DNA of 59,863 bases from Methylocella silvestris (GTDB lineage Bacteria; Pseudomonadota; Alphaproteobacteria; Rhizobiales; Beijerinckiaceae): contig NZ_PDZR01000024.1 of assembly GCF_002891535.1 (NCBI RefSeq), positions 1-59,863 of the forward strand. The letters are read 5' to 3'. Under the pieces are notes generated by a model. It worked only from the letters and a program-made list of their open reading frames with translations, did no database searches and was not told the DNA's origin. Below are positions 32,055 to 41,441 of the stretch, piece after piece (the stretch's first letter is position 1; each line of letters starts with the position of its first letter). Position numbers and translations under genes: made by a program.

Positions 32055-33023
32055 ATGCCGACTGTCAATCGGAGACTTCACGACGACTGTTCAGCGCCCG
32101 GGGAGTGCGCCGATCCCCGCGGTTTGTTCTCCTGGGGCGATCTATTCGAAAGCAGGGCGCATAGTTCCGCGCGTATGAGCGTCTCGCCGGACGGGGGCCA
32201 GTTTTCGTCGGCGAAGTCATCGGGACAGAGATCGCGGACAACGCGGCTCGCGCGCACCATCGAGTCGGAAATCATCCCCCGTCTGATGATCGCCCACAGC
32301 GAGGAGACGCCGCGCACGTCGCCGATTGCGCCCCCCTCGCAAATCAAAATGCCTGACGTCGAACGCTTCGCCGAGCTGGTCGTGACGCAGGACGCCGCTG
32401 TCGGCTATTCCTGTGTCGCGGCCGTGCTGGACCAGGGCGTTTCCGTGGAGACGATTTATATGGATCTGCTGGCTCCGGCGGCGCGGCGGCTCGGGGATCT
32501 TTTTGACGAAGACATCTGCTATTTCACGGACGTCTCTATCGGCCTCGCCCGGCTCCACCAGATCATGATGAACCTCGCCGAGTTCATGCGTTCGCGGAGC
32601 TTTCCGCTCGCCGGCGCCCGGCGCGCGCTGCTCGTTTCCTTGTGCGAGGAGAAGCACAATTTCGGGCTCTTCATGGCTGCGAACTTTTTTCGCAGGGCCG
32701 GCTGGGACGTCTTCGGCTGGCCCTTGATGGCGCCGCAGGAGCTCGCCGCCATCGTCTGCAATGAGTCTTTCCATCTTGTCGGGATTTCGGTAAGTTGCAC
32801 CGATCATCTGGATCGTGTGCGGCGGGCTATCAGCATGGCCAGAAAAGCCTCCCGCAACAGGGCCGTAAAGATCATGGTGGGCGGCCTTCCGTTCTGCGAT
32901 CATCCAGAAACCGCCGCCGAACTCGGCGCTGACGCGGCTTCATCGGATGGGCTGCAGGCTGTGCAGATCGCAAACAAGCTGGTCGGGTCCGTCCCGGGCG
33001 CCGGCCGCACCGGGATCTTTTAG
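32055..33023 (+). CDS. aerR: B12-binding PpsR antirepressor (AerR/PpaA)
   Basis: A 322-residue regulator starting at ATG 32055 with GGGAG upstream. The N-terminal signature RTIESEIIPRLMIAHSEE is followed by a helical cap (ETIYMDLLAPAARRLGDLFD) and a C-terminal cobalamin-binding Rossmann domain. The base-off ligand His lies in CEEKHNFGLFMAANFFRRAG, and VMVGGLPFCDHP-like IMVGGLPFCDHPETAAELGA supports the nucleotide-loop pocket. AerR/PpaA antagonises PpsR/CrtJ in response to light via cobalamin. It is 30 bases before ppsR and on the same strand. Confidence 0.93.
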   Translation: MPTVNRRLHDDCSAPGECADPRGLFSWGDLFESRAHSSARMSVSPDGGQFSSAKSSGQRSRTTRLARTIESEIIPRLMIAHSEETPRTSPIAPPSQIKMPDVERFAELVVTQDAAVGYSCVAAVLDQGVSVETIYMDLLAPAARRLGDLFDEDICYFTDVSIGLARLHQIMMNLAEFMRSRSFPLAGARRALLVSLCEEKHNFGLFMAANFFRRAGWDVFGWPLMAPQELAAIVCNESFHLVGISVSCTDHLDRVRRAISMARKASRNRAVKIMVGGLPFCDHPETAAELGADAASSDGLQAVQIANKLVGSVPGAGRTGIF

Positions 33024-33053
33024 GCCCTCAGAAATGGGGCTCTTATAGCTGAC

Positions 33054-34496
33054 ATGGACATGGCCGCCGCGCGCACGCAACATCGTCAGTTGAAGGATCC
33101 AAAATCCTCTCTCGGAGCATTGAACGCGTTCGACACGGCGAAATTGATCACCGCCGCATCGGACGTCACGCTCATCCTGGACAACGACGGCCTTATTCGC
33201 GACGCCGCGTTCGCCGCCGACCTCGTCGGGGAGCCTCAGACCCATGATTGGATCGGCCGCCGCTGGCCGGATATTGTTTCGAGCGACAGCAAGACAAAGG
33301 TCGAAGAGCTTCTGCGCGACGCCGCCGCGAAGACAGACCTGCGGTGGCGACACGTCAATCATGTCGCCGCCGGAGCCGCCGCGGATCTGCCGATCCGCTA
33401 TTGCGCCCTTCAGGTTGGCCAGAAAGGCCGCATCGTTGCGCTTGGCCGCGATCTGCGCGCGATAGCCAAATTGCAGCAGCGCCTTTACGACGCGCAGCTC
33501 TCCCTTGAGCGCGAATATTCGCGGCTTCGTCTTTCGGACACGCGCTACAGGCTGATGTTCGAAGTCATTTCCGACGCCGTCCTGATCGTCGACGCTGGAA
33601 CGCTGAAGATCGTCGAGGCCAATCCGGCGGCGCTGCGGCTTATCAACAGGACGACGCGGCGCACCATCGGCCGATCCTTTCTCGATCTTTTCGACGCCGG
33701 CTCAGCGCCGGTCGTCAACGGGCTGATCGCCGCGGTCCGGGTCGCGGGCCGCGCCGACGAGGCGATCGCGCTGCTTGCCGACCGCGCCGGTGAAGCCGCG
33801 ATCTCCGCGACGCTGTTCCGGCAGGAAGCGCTTTCGCATATCCTCGTCCGGCTGACGCCAACCCGCCGAGACAACGCGGCCGAGGCCTTGCCGAAAACAA
33901 AATCGACGCTGCTCCGGATGGTCGAAAAACTGCCGGACGGCTTTGTCGTCACCGGCTCCGACTGGCGCATCATGAGCGCCAATCCAGCCTTCCTCGACAT
34001 GGCAAATCTGGCGAGCGAGGACCAGGCGCGCGCTGAATCTCTTGAGCGTTTCGTAGGACGCGACGGCGTCGCCTTCAACGTGCTGACCTCGCATCTGCGC
34101 GAGCACGGGCTCGTTCGTAATTTTGCAACGACGCTCAACGGCGATTCAGGAACCTCGGAAGAAATCGAGATCACCGCCGTGTCGGCTCCCGACGAGGATC
34201 AGGCCTGCTACGGCTTTACCTTCCGGCCTGTGCGCGGCCGCCTCGTCCAGCCGCCGCAGGCGGGCGGCAGCGGTCCGCGCTCGGTCGAGCAATTGACCGA
34301 ACTGGTCGGCCGCGTGTCTCTGAAGGACATCGTGCGCGAATCGACCGACATCATCGAACAACTCGCGATTAAAGCGGCGTTGCAGCTGACCGGCGACAAC
34401 CGCGCCTCGGCCGCCGACATGCTCGGCATGAGCCGGCAGAGCCTTTATGTGAAGCTGCGGCGCCACAGCCTCGGCGATCTCGATCCCGAATATTGA
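33054..34496 (+). CDS. ppsR: PpsR/CrtJ transcriptional repressor of photosynthesis genes
   Basis: A 480-residue protein. Order: N-terminal PAS-like domain (about 27-130), glutamine-linker helix (LQQRLYDAQLSLEREYSRLR), PAS1 (about 160-265), PAS2 (about 285-390) and a C-terminal Fis-type HTH (ASAADMLGMSRQSLYVKLRR). It should bind paired TGT-N12-ACA boxes and repress bch, crt and puf genes in oxygen. Oddly, the HTH segment reads IEQLAIKAALQLTG. The Cys known there in Rhodobacter (Cys420/424, redox-active) is Ala438 here, and only two Cys remain, in YCAL and ACYG. Confidence 0.95.
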   Translation: MDMAAARTQHRQLKDPKSSLGALNAFDTAKLITAASDVTLILDNDGLIRDAAFAADLVGEPQTHDWIGRRWPDIVSSDSKTKVEELLRDAAAKTDLRWRHVNHVAAGAAADLPIRYCALQVGQKGRIVALGRDLRAIAKLQQRLYDAQLSLEREYSRLRLSDTRYRLMFEVISDAVLIVDAGTLKIVEANPAALRLINRTTRRTIGRSFLDLFDAGSAPVVNGLIAAVRVAGRADEAIALLADRAGEAAISATLFRQEALSHILVRLTPTRRDNAAEALPKTKSTLLRMVEKLPDGFVVTGSDWRIMSANPAFLDMANLASEDQARAESLERFVGRDGVAFNVLTSHLREHGLVRNFATTLNGDSGTSEEIEITAVSAPDEDQACYGFTFRPVRGRLVQPPQAGGSGPRSVEQLTELVGRVSLKDIVRESTDIIEQLAIKAALQLTGDNRASAADMLGMSRQSLYVKLRRHSLGDLDPEY

Positions 34497-34537
34497 CGCT
34501 GCGGCCTCTTACGCCCTGGCTCCGCGCGAGGCCCCCG

Positions 34538-34699
34538 ATGAGCCCGAAAATATTCGGCATTCTCGATATGGCCCTGAGCTTTGGCGGCGTCTTTGCTTTC
34601 GGGCTCTGGCAACTGGCTTGCCTGCGCCGGGGCGGGCGCGACGTGCGGTCGGAGCGGCCAACGAAAACGACTGCATCCGATCACGATCCCCCCGCCTGA
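34538..34699 (+). CDS. Small membrane protein downstream of ppsR, 53 aa
   Basis: ATG 34538 is preceded by GAGG; a TTG at 34493 overlapping the ppsR stop is an alternative (68 aa). One membrane helix (about 10-27; MALSFGGVFAFGLWQLACLR) is followed by a polar Arg/Asp tail. It overlaps the 3' end of the convergent crtC by 19 bases. Position between ppsR and crtC suggests cotranscription with aerR-ppsR. The family is unknown to me. Confidence 0.65.
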   Translation: MSPKIFGILDMALSFGGVFAFGLWQLACLRRGGRDVRSERPTKTTASDHDPPA

Positions 34700-35769
34700 T
34701 CGGCCCCGGGGCCCACGTCCCATGGCGCGCGTGGCATCTTGAACGGCAGCAGCGCCTTGACCCAATTCGTGGCGAAGCGATCGAGCGACAGGCTTTCGTG
34801 GACCATGAGCATCGGTTCGCCCGACAGCCGCACGGACACGAGCGACCTTGCATAAAACGGAGCGTCTTCAAGAGTGCGCAAAAGCCTCGCCTGCGCCTCG
34901 CTCCGTACCCAGCGCGTCATGCGCCAGAGCGTTTGCTTAAGTTTTACGCGCGGCGGCGCGCCAATCGGATGAATCCGCCCGCTGGAGTCGATGGCGAGCG
35001 CGAGGTCGAGCCGCCCGCCGTCCCGGTGCAGCACATCATAGAACACGACCGCGCCGTCGGCCGTCTTCGCGCGCGACCAGTCCCAATGCGTGAAATCGTC
35101 CTCCAGCGGCGCGTCGCCCCAATTGGCGTCGAAATAGCCCTCGCCGATCCAGCGCAGCGGCGGATGCTCCATCTCGACCTCGACCCGCGCGGCCGGGGCG
35201 ATCGGGCGCCAGAGATGACGCCCGCCGGCGTCGAGCATGAAGGACAGGGCGCCGAACATGCGCGGCGTGACCCGGACGACGCCGCGCAGCCGTTTGGGAA
35301 AGGGCGCGGCGATTTCATCGATGACGATGGTCAAGGCGTCGCCGTTCCAACTCATCGAGCTCGGACCGATGGAAAGATGCGAGGCCTCACAGCGGACATC
35401 TTCCCGGCCGCGCTCGGTCATCGCCCAGTGGCGGGCGCGCTCGCCATAGAGCGCGACGTTGAAGGCGCAATGATTCAGCGGATCCTTGCGGCCGGACCAG
35501 GCGTAATAGGGCGAGAAAACACTGCCGATCATGGCGATGATCGCGAGGCCGAAGCGGCCGTCGTCGCTTATCGCGTCAAGGTAGCGCCAGGCGTAGCCGC
35601 CCGGCGGAACCGGCGCGTCGAAAGGCGGTCCGCGATCAGGCTTTGCGCGGCCAGTCTCCCCGACAGCGCCGCCATCGGCACACCCGGCCCCGGATGCGCG
35701 CTGCCGCCCGCCAGATAGAGGCCGGGAATTTTCGAGCGCGATCCCGGCCGCTGGAACGAGGCCATCCAC
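34681..35769 (-). CDS. crtC: Carotenoid 1,2-hydratase (hydroxyneurosporene synthase)
   Basis: CrtC adds water at C1 of acyclic carotenoids, an early step toward spirilloxanthin. Core motifs are MIGSVFSPYYAWSGRKDPLN, HWAMTERGRE, GRHLWRPIAPAARVEVEMEH and GYFDANWGD. Family-like sequence already begins at FDAPVPPGGYAWRYLDAISD. Yet between GTG 35769 and ATG 35532 (MIGSV) the frame has no ATG, GTG or TTG. Starting at GTG 35769 overlaps crtD by about 200 bases; starting at ATG 35532 (283 aa) truncates the conserved N-terminus. I list the longer form with this doubt. It lies downstream of crtD in a leftward operon. Confidence 0.85.
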   Translation of the reverse strand: MDGLVPAAGIALENSRPLSGGRQRASGAGCADGGAVGETGRAKPDRGPPFDAPVPPGGYAWRYLDAISDDGRFGLAIIAMIGSVFSPYYAWSGRKDPLNHCAFNVALYGERARHWAMTERGREDVRCEASHLSIGPSSMSWNGDALTIVIDEIAAPFPKRLRGVVRVTPRMFGALSFMLDAGGRHLWRPIAPAARVEVEMEHPPLRWIGEGYFDANWGDAPLEDDFTHWDWSRAKTADGAVVFYDVLHRDGGRLDLALAIDSSGRIHPIGAPPRVKLKQTLWRMTRWVRSEAQARLLRTLEDAPFYARSLVSVRLSGEPMLMVHESLSLDRFATNWVKALLPFKMPRAPWDVGPGADQAGGS

Positions 35770-37115
35770 CCATGGCTCGCGCGCCCGTAGAGGGCGCCCC
35801 CCGTCGCCGGAAAGAGCGTTTCGAAGTCCCGCGGCGTCGCTGTCGCCGTCGAGTTCGCGGAATGCCCGATCTCGAGGCCGCACTGGTTGAGGAGCGCAAA
35901 AACGCGGCGTCTGCATTGGTCAATCTCCGCTGCGTCGAATGGATCGGAATCGCCGGTCGCCGGCGCATTGATGAGAATGAGCAGCCGCTCGGGAAGACTC
36001 CCCTCGCCTCCAGGCGCCGCGCCGCAATCGTCGCGGTCCTGCGCGCAGATATAGACCGTCGGCTGGAACGGCGTGCGCCCGCGCCGGAACAGGGCGTCGA
36101 ACTCGGCGGCGTAATCGTTCGAGAAAAACACATTGTGCCTGACCAGAGGAAATCCGCTGGCCGGCGCGTTCAACATCCATGTGACAGCGGACAGGGAGCG
36201 CTGCGCGCGCGGCGCCGGACTTGCCGCGACGGCGGCCTCCGCGCCGAAAAGACCGGAGGCCAGCGCCGCAACGTCGGCGTTGACGATCACCGCGCTCGCC
36301 TCGATTGTCTCGCCCGTTGAAAGAACGACGCCGGCGGCGCAGCCGTTCCGGATCAGAATGCGACGCGCCTCGGCGCCGTATCGGAATTCCGCGCCGCGCC
36401 GAACGGCAAGCCCGCTCAGGGCGCGGGCCAGCGCATGCATGCCGCCCTCGACCAGAAAAATGCCGTCGCGCTCAACATGAGCGATCAGCATCAGGGTCGC
36501 GGGCGCAAGGAAAGGGGACGATCCGCAATAGGTTGCGTAGCGCCCGAACAATTGCCTGAGGCGAGGATCGTGGAAATAGGCGCCGAGCCGGCTCCACATC
36601 GTCGCAAAGGGATGGATGCCGGCGAGATCAGCAAGGCCGGAAAGTCCGGCGCGTCCGACAAGCCCCGCCGGGCTTGGCCGCTGCGCCCGGATGAAGTCTT
36701 TTTCCAGCGTCGCATAGATGTGCTGCGACTCGGCGCAAAAGGCGGCGTAGCGGCGCGCTTCCGCCGCGCCGGCGAAGGCGCCGATCGCTTCGACCGAGCG
36801 GGTCATGTCGGCGAACAGGTCGAGCCGCTCGTCCGCGCTCCAGGCGTGCCGGGCGATGATCTGGCTCTTTTTCAGCGTCACATGATCGGCGAAGCAATCG
36901 CCGGCGCTGGTGAACAGTTCGTCGAACACCCAGCGCATCGTGAACAGCGTCGGGCCGGCGTCGATGTGTGCGCCATCGACCTCTACAGTGCGGATTTTTC
37001 CGCCCGGCGCGTCGGCCTTTTCGAGGACGATGACCTCGCAACCGCGCGCCGCGAGATTGGCGGCGGCGGAAAGGCCGCCGATCCCGGCTCCGATCACGAT
37101 GATTTTTTCGCCCAT
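35568..37115 (-). CDS. crtD: Methoxyneurosporene/1-hydroxy carotenoid 3,4-desaturase
   Basis: A 515-residue FAD desaturase starting at ATG 37115 (MGEKIIVIGAGIGGLSAAAN). C-terminal signature: LYLAGGSAHPGPGVPMAALS. It introduces the C3,4 double bond after CrtC. It is divergent from crtE, with two PpsR boxes and promoter elements in between, and its 3' end overlaps the possible 5' part of crtC. Confidence 0.94.
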   Translation of the reverse strand: MGEKIIVIGAGIGGLSAAANLAARGCEVIVLEKADAPGGKIRTVEVDGAHIDAGPTLFTMRWVFDELFTSAGDCFADHVTLKKSQIIARHAWSADERLDLFADMTRSVEAIGAFAGAAEARRYAAFCAESQHIYATLEKDFIRAQRPSPAGLVGRAGLSGLADLAGIHPFATMWSRLGAYFHDPRLRQLFGRYATYCGSSPFLAPATLMLIAHVERDGIFLVEGGMHALARALSGLAVRRGAEFRYGAEARRILIRNGCAAGVVLSTGETIEASAVIVNADVAALASGLFGAEAAVAASPAPRAQRSLSAVTWMLNAPASGFPLVRHNVFFSNDYAAEFDALFRRGRTPFQPTVYICAQDRDDCGAAPGGEGSLPERLLILINAPATGDSDPFDAAEIDQCRRRVFALLNQCGLEIGHSANSTATATPRDFETLFPATGGALYGRASHGWMASFQRPGSRSKIPGLYLAGGSAHPGPGVPMAALSGRLAAQSLIADRLSTRRFRRAATPGATLTR

Positions 37116-37160
37116 GGCGTCGATCCCTAGCGGCGATTGCGTTGCCGGGGCCCGTTCTGG

Positions 37161-37204
37161 TGTCAATATAAATTGACACACAAAAATGACAATATAAACT
37201 TACA
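37161..37204. promoter_or_regulatory. Tandem PpsR/CrtJ operator and promoter, crtD-crtE
   Basis: Box 1 is TGT-N12-ACA at 37161-37178, nearly a full palindrome. Box 2 is TGA-N12-ACA at 37187-37204 (one mismatch). Starts are 26 bases apart. Toward crtE, a -35-like TTGACA (37173-37178) and a -10-like TAAACT (37195-37200) are 16 bases apart and lie within the boxes, so repressor binding should block polymerase. Confidence 0.85.
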
Positions 37205-37231
37205 ATCGGGAAACGCCGCAGGAGCTCCAAA

Positions 37232-38101
37232 ATGGACGCCATCATGCACATCGAATCGGCGCTGGAGACAGCGGCCGCTCTCGCCGCTTCCGACGACGCG
37301 CCGCCTCGCCTCGCCGCCGCGATCCACTACGCCATTTTCCCCGGCGGCGCCCGTATCCGTCCGCGCCTGTGCCTTGCTGTTTCCGCCGCCTGCGGCGCGC
37401 AAAATCTTGGCGCCAGCGCCGCCGCTGCGGGCGCGATCGAGCTGTTGCATTGCGCCTCGCTGGCGCATGACGATCTGCCCTGTTTCGACGATGCGCCGAC
37501 GCGGCGCGGCAAGCCGTCCGTTCACGCCGCCTTCGGCGAAGCGCTGGCCGTCCTCGCCGGCGACGCGATGATCGTCATGGCGTTCGAGAGCATCGCCCGC
37601 GCCTTCATGGACCGGCCGCATCTGCTGCCGCCCCTCGTGCAGACCATCGCGCGGGCCGCCGGAATGCCAAACGGGATCGCCGCCGGTCAAGGCTATGAAA
37701 GCGAGCCGCAGCTCGCCCGCAGCCAGTATCAGCGCGCGAAAACCGGCTCCCTCTTTGTCGCAGCCACCGTCGCCGGAGCTCTCGCCGCGGGCGCCGATGG
37801 CGCGCCTTGGCGCATGCTCGGCGAGGGATTGGGCGAGGCGTATCAGATCGCCGACGACATCCGCGATGTGGCCTCCTCGCCGGAGGCGATCGGCAAGCCC
37901 GTCGGGCGCGACGCCGCGCTCGGGCGGCCGAGCGCGGCTCTGGAGCTCGGCATCGACGGCGCGGTGGCGCTGTTGAAACGATTGACGCGCGAGGCGGTCG
38001 ATTCCATCCCGGCCTGCCCAGGCGCCGACTGGCTCAAGGCGCAAGTGTTGATCGAGACCCTGCGCGTGCTGCCGGAAGAGCTGCTGCGGCGCGCCGCCTG
38101 A
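37232..38101 (+). CDS. crtE: Geranylgeranyl diphosphate synthase
   Basis: A 289-residue trans-prenyltransferase. The first aspartate-rich motif is DDLPCFDDAPTRRGKP and the second is YQIADDIRDV. It supplies GGPP for phytoene (CrtB) and for the bacteriochlorophyll tail (BchG). It is the first gene of the crtEF-bchCXYZ-puf superoperon and sits directly after the paired PpsR boxes. Confidence 0.95.
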   Translation: MDAIMHIESALETAAALAASDDAPPRLAAAIHYAIFPGGARIRPRLCLAVSAACGAQNLGASAAAAGAIELLHCASLAHDDLPCFDDAPTRRGKPSVHAAFGEALAVLAGDAMIVMAFESIARAFMDRPHLLPPLVQTIARAAGMPNGIAAGQGYESEPQLARSQYQRAKTGSLFVAATVAGALAAGADGAPWRMLGEGLGEAYQIADDIRDVASSPEAIGKPVGRDAALGRPSAALELGIDGAVALLKRLTREAVDSIPACPGADWLKAQVLIETLRVLPEELLRRAA

Positions 38102-38130
38102 GGCCGCGCCGCGCGCTATGCGGGGCTCAC

Positions 38131-39327
38131 ATGAAGTTGCATGCGCCAAAACTCGGTACGCGGATTGAGACTCCGCCATATGCGCACCGGAGCGTGAGCG
38201 CTGATGAGCAAGCGTGCAGTTTTTTTGACCGCATCTTTGCTCTGCGCGATCGCCTGCTCGGCAATCCCCGCTTCCATGACTGGATGAGCGCTTTTCCACT
38301 GACTCGTCCGATCGTGCGCAATCGCGCCGGCGCCCTGTTCGATCTGTGCTCGGGGTTTGTCTACACCCAGATCCTGCTGGCGTCGGTGCGCGTCGGCCTC
38401 CTCGAACGCCTCGCCGCCGGTCCGCAGACCGCAAGCGTCCTTGCGGCGCAGCTTTCTATGTCGCCCGACGCAACCCTGCGCCTGCTGAATGCGGCCGTCG
38501 CATTGGGGCTCGCGTCAAAACGCAGCGGCGGCCGATATGGTCTCGGCGTCACCGGCGCAGCGCTGCGTGGAAATCCCGGCGTCCCCGAGATGATCGAACA
38601 CAACGCCATGCTGTATGCCGATCTTGCCGACCCGGTCGCCTTGCTGCGGAACCAGCGTCCGGCCGGCGAGATCGCGCGTTTCTGGCCCTATGCGCGGGCG
38701 GCGCGGCCGGGCGATCTGCCGGCCGAAGAGGTTGGCGCCTATAGCGCGCTGATGTCGGCCTCGCAATCCTTCATCGCGCCGGACATCGCTGCGGCGTGGC
38801 CGTTCGAGCGGCATCGGCGTCTGCTCGATATCGGCGGCGGCGAGGGCGCCTTTATCTGCGCGATCGCCGCGCGCGTAAAAACCGATCTGCGCTTTACCCT
38901 GTTCGATCTGCCGGCCGTCGCGGCGCGCGCGAAAGACCGTTTGGAGGCGGCCGGCCTCGGACCCCGCGTCGACACCGTCGGCGGCGATTTTCTGGAAGGC
39001 CCACTGCCGCAGGGCGCCGACCTGGTGACGCTGGTCCGAATCATTCACGATCATGAGGATGAAGCCGCGCTCAAACTGCTCCGCAACATCGCCGCGGTGT
39101 TGCCGCCGGACGGCACGCTGCTGATTGCCGAGCCGATGTCGGGAACCGCCGGCGCCGCGCGCGCAGCCGACGCCTACTTCAGTTTCTTTTTCCTCGCGAT
39201 GGGCCGCGGACGGCCGCGCACGCCGGCGGAGATCGAACGGCTTCTGCGCTCGGCGGGATTTCGTCGCATCCGCAGGATCGCGACGCGCCGGCCTTTGATG
39301 ACGAGTCTGATAGCCGCCTCGCATTAG
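38131..39327 (+). CDS. crtF: Hydroxyneurosporene/demethylspheroidene O-methyltransferase
   Basis: A 398-residue methyltransferase with start at ATG 38131, 29 bases after crtE. The dimerisation region lies at about 60-130 (CSGFVYTQILLASVRVGLLE). The SAM-binding motif is RRLLDIGGGEGAFICAI and the catalytic region is LVRIIHDHEDEAALKLL. It methylates the C1 hydroxyl made by CrtC. Confidence 0.94.
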   Translation: MKLHAPKLGTRIETPPYAHRSVSADEQACSFFDRIFALRDRLLGNPRFHDWMSAFPLTRPIVRNRAGALFDLCSGFVYTQILLASVRVGLLERLAAGPQTASVLAAQLSMSPDATLRLLNAAVALGLASKRSGGRYGLGVTGAALRGNPGVPEMIEHNAMLYADLADPVALLRNQRPAGEIARFWPYARAARPGDLPAEEVGAYSALMSASQSFIAPDIAAAWPFERHRRLLDIGGGEGAFICAIAARVKTDLRFTLFDLPAVAARAKDRLEAAGLGPRVDTVGGDFLEGPLPQGADLVTLVRIIHDHEDEAALKLLRNIAAVLPPDGTLLIAEPMSGTAGAARAADAYFSFFFLAMGRGRPRTPAEIERLLRSAGFRRIRRIATRRPLMTSLIAASH

Positions 39328-39334
39328 AGGAATG

Positions 39335-39378
39335 TGTAAAGAAAGGTTGACAATCTCGTTTGTCATTTTAAACTTACA
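39335..39378. promoter_or_regulatory. Tandem PpsR/CrtJ operator and promoter of bchC
   Basis: Two exact TGT-N12-ACA boxes lie at 39335-39352 and 39361-39378, again 26 bases start to start (8-base gap). TTGACA (39347-39352) and TAAACT (39369-39374), 16 bases apart, form a sigma-70-like promoter that the boxes cover. It begins 7 bases after the crtF stop. Confidence 0.88.
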
Positions 39379-39417
39379 TTTGTTCCGGGCCAGAGCCCGG
39401 CGCAAGTGGGGCTCCGC

Positions 39418-40365
39418 ATGGATACGCTCGCGGTTATTCTCGAAGAGCCGGAACATCTCGTTCTCGGGCGGCTCGATATCGTCGAGCCCGGCGAGGAGGA
39501 TGTCGTCGTCGACATTGAATGGAGCGGGATCAGCACCGGCACAGAACGGCTGCTCTACACCGGCCGCATGCCTGAGTTTCCCGGCATGGGCTACCCTCTC
39601 GTGCCCGGATATGAATCCGTCGGGCGCGTCGTCGCGGCGGGCCCTCGCTCGGGCGCCACGGCCGGAGCCCGCGTCTTCGTGCCGGGGGCGCGCTGCTTTG
39701 GGTCCGTGCGCGGCCTGTTCGGCGGCGCGGCCGCGCGGGTGGTTCTCCCGGGCAAGCGCGCGACGCCGATTGGAGAGGCGCTCGGCGAGCGCGGCGTGCT
39801 GCTCGCTCTGGCGGCGACCGCCTATCACGCCACGGCGTCCGGCGACGGCGCCGAACAGCCGGACCTCATCATTGGACATGGCGCGCTGGGACGTATCATG
39901 GCTCGTCTTGCGCTCGCCGCGGGCGCCATGCCGCCGCCGATCGTGTACGAAACCAACCCTGCCCGGCGCGACGGAGCGAGCGGCTACAGCGTGCTCGATC
40001 CAGCCGATGACGATCGTCGTGACTATCAATGCATCTGCGACGTCAGCGGAGATCCCGCTATTCTCGACAGCCTGATCGCGAGGCTCGCCCCCGGCGGCGA
40101 GATCATTCTCGCCGGCTTCTATGAGGCTCCTCTTTCCTTCGCCTTTCCGCCCGCCTTCATGCGCGAGGCGCGCATCCGGGTCGCCGCGCAATGGCTGCCG
40201 GCCGATCTTTGCGCGGTCCGCTCTCTGGCTGAATCCGGCGCGCTCGATCTTGGCGGCCTCATCACCCATCGCCGCGCGCCCGACAATGCGGGCGAAGCCT
40301 ACCGGACGGCTTTCGGCGATCCCTCCTGCCTCAAGATGGTCCTGGATTGGAGACAACATTCATGA
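39418..40365 (+). CDS. bchC: Bacteriochlorophyllide a dehydrogenase
   Basis: A 315-residue zinc-alcohol-dehydrogenase-fold enzyme that oxidises the C3 hydroxyethyl group to acetyl. ATG 39418 is preferred (GTGGGG upstream); GTG 39406 is possible. Motifs: [18 protein letters not shown] and [16 protein letters not shown]. The stop overlaps the bchX start (ATGA). Confidence 0.95.
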   Translation: MDTLAVILEEPEHLVLGRLDIVEPGEEDVVVDIEWSGISTGTERLLYTGRMPEFPGMGYPLVPGYESVGRVVAAGPRSGATAGARVFVPGARCFGSVRGLFGGAAARVVLPGKRATPIGEALGERGVLLALAATAYHATASGDGAEQPDLIIGHGALGRIMARLALAAGAMPPPIVYETNPARRDGASGYSVLDPADDDRRDYQCICDVSGDPAILDSLIARLAPGGEIILAGFYEAPLSFAFPPAFMREARIRVAAQWLPADLCAVRSLAESGALDLGGLITHRRAPDNAGEAYRTAFGDPSCLKMVLDWRQHS

Positions 40366-41396
40366 ACGCTCACCCGGCCGAGGCTTCTCCCGCAGGGCGC
40401 GTCGAGGCGCGTCCCATCGAGGATATGGCGCTTAAGCTTCGCGCTGAGGCGGCTATCGAAGCCGAGCCGGCGCCGGCGTCCGAACCGACGAAGAAAACAC
40501 AGATCATCGCCATCTACGGCAAGGGCGGCATCGGCAAGAGCTTCACCCTCGCCAATCTCTCCTACATGATGGCGCAGCAGGGCAAGAAAGTGCTGCTCAT
40601 CGGCTGCGACCCCAAAAGCGACACCACCTCTCTCCTGTTCGGCGGCAAGGCCTGCCCGACAATCCTTGAAACCTCGAGCCGCAAGAAACTTGCGGGCGCG
40701 CAGGTCGAGATCGGCGACGTCTGCTTCAAGCGCGACGGCGTGTTCGCGATGGAGCTCGGCGGCCCGGAAGTCGGACGCGGCTGCGGCGGCCGCGGCATCA
40801 TTCACGGCTTCGAGCTGCTCGAAAAGCTCGGCTTCCATGAATGGGATTTCGACTATGTGCTGCTCGATTTCCTCGGCGACGTGGTCTGCGGCGGCTTCGG
40901 CCTGCCGATTGCGCGCGACATGTGCCAGAAAGTGATCGTCGTCGGATCGAACGATCTGCAGTCGTTATATGTCGCCAATAATGTCTGCTCGGCCGTCGAT
41001 TACTTCCGCCGGCTCGGCGGCAATGTCGGCGTCGCCGGCCTTGTCGTCAACAAGGACGATCACACCGGCGAAGCGCAGGCCTTCGCGAAAGCCGCCGGCA
41101 TTCCGGTCCTGGCGTCGATCCCGGCCGACGACGACATCCGGCGCAAGAGCGCCAGCTACGAGATCATCGGCCGGCCGGGCGGACAATGGGCGTCCGTGTT
41201 CGAGGAGCTCGCCCGCAATATCGCCGAGGCTCCCCCCATGAGGCCCTCGCCGCTGACGCAGGACGGGCTGCTCGGATTGTTCTCCGGCGACGCCGTCGGC
41301 AGGGGCGTCGTGCTCCAGTCGGCGAGCTCGACCGACATGATGGGCGCGGCTCGCCTCGAGAAGAAATCACTCGAGATCATCTACGACGCCGTTTGA
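40362..41396 (+). CDS. bchX: Chlorophyllide a reductase iron-sulfur ATPase (X subunit)
   Basis: A 344-residue NifH-like ATPase. ATG 40362 overlaps the bchC stop and has GGAG 9 bases upstream. The P-loop is [17 protein letters not shown]. Cluster Cys lie in [10 protein letters not shown] and [14 protein letters not shown]. It donates electrons to BchYZ. The N-terminal 45 residues are an Ala/Glu-rich extension not found in BchL. Confidence 0.96.
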   Translation: MNAHPAEASPAGRVEARPIEDMALKLRAEAAIEAEPAPASEPTKKTQIIAIYGKGGIGKSFTLANLSYMMAQQGKKVLLIGCDPKSDTTSLLFGGKACPTILETSSRKKLAGAQVEIGDVCFKRDGVFAMELGGPEVGRGCGGRGIIHGFELLEKLGFHEWDFDYVLLDFLGDVVCGGFGLPIARDMCQKVIVVGSNDLQSLYVANNVCSAVDYFRRLGGNVGVAGLVVNKDDHTGEAQAFAKAAGIPVLASIPADDDIRRKSASYEIIGRPGGQWASVFEELARNIAEAPPMRPSPLTQDGLLGLFSGDAVGRGVVLQSASSTDMMGAARLEKKSLEIIYDAV

Positions 41397-41441
41397 CGAC
41401 AAACCCCCAAGCCGCCTCAAAATTCCGCGCAGCGAGCCGCA

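Noticed and set aside
38515-40359. 614-codon leftward open frame opposite crtF and bchC
   Set aside because: It crosses the boundary of two clear genes and the bchC operator, and its sequence is Arg/Gly/Asp-rich with no domain.
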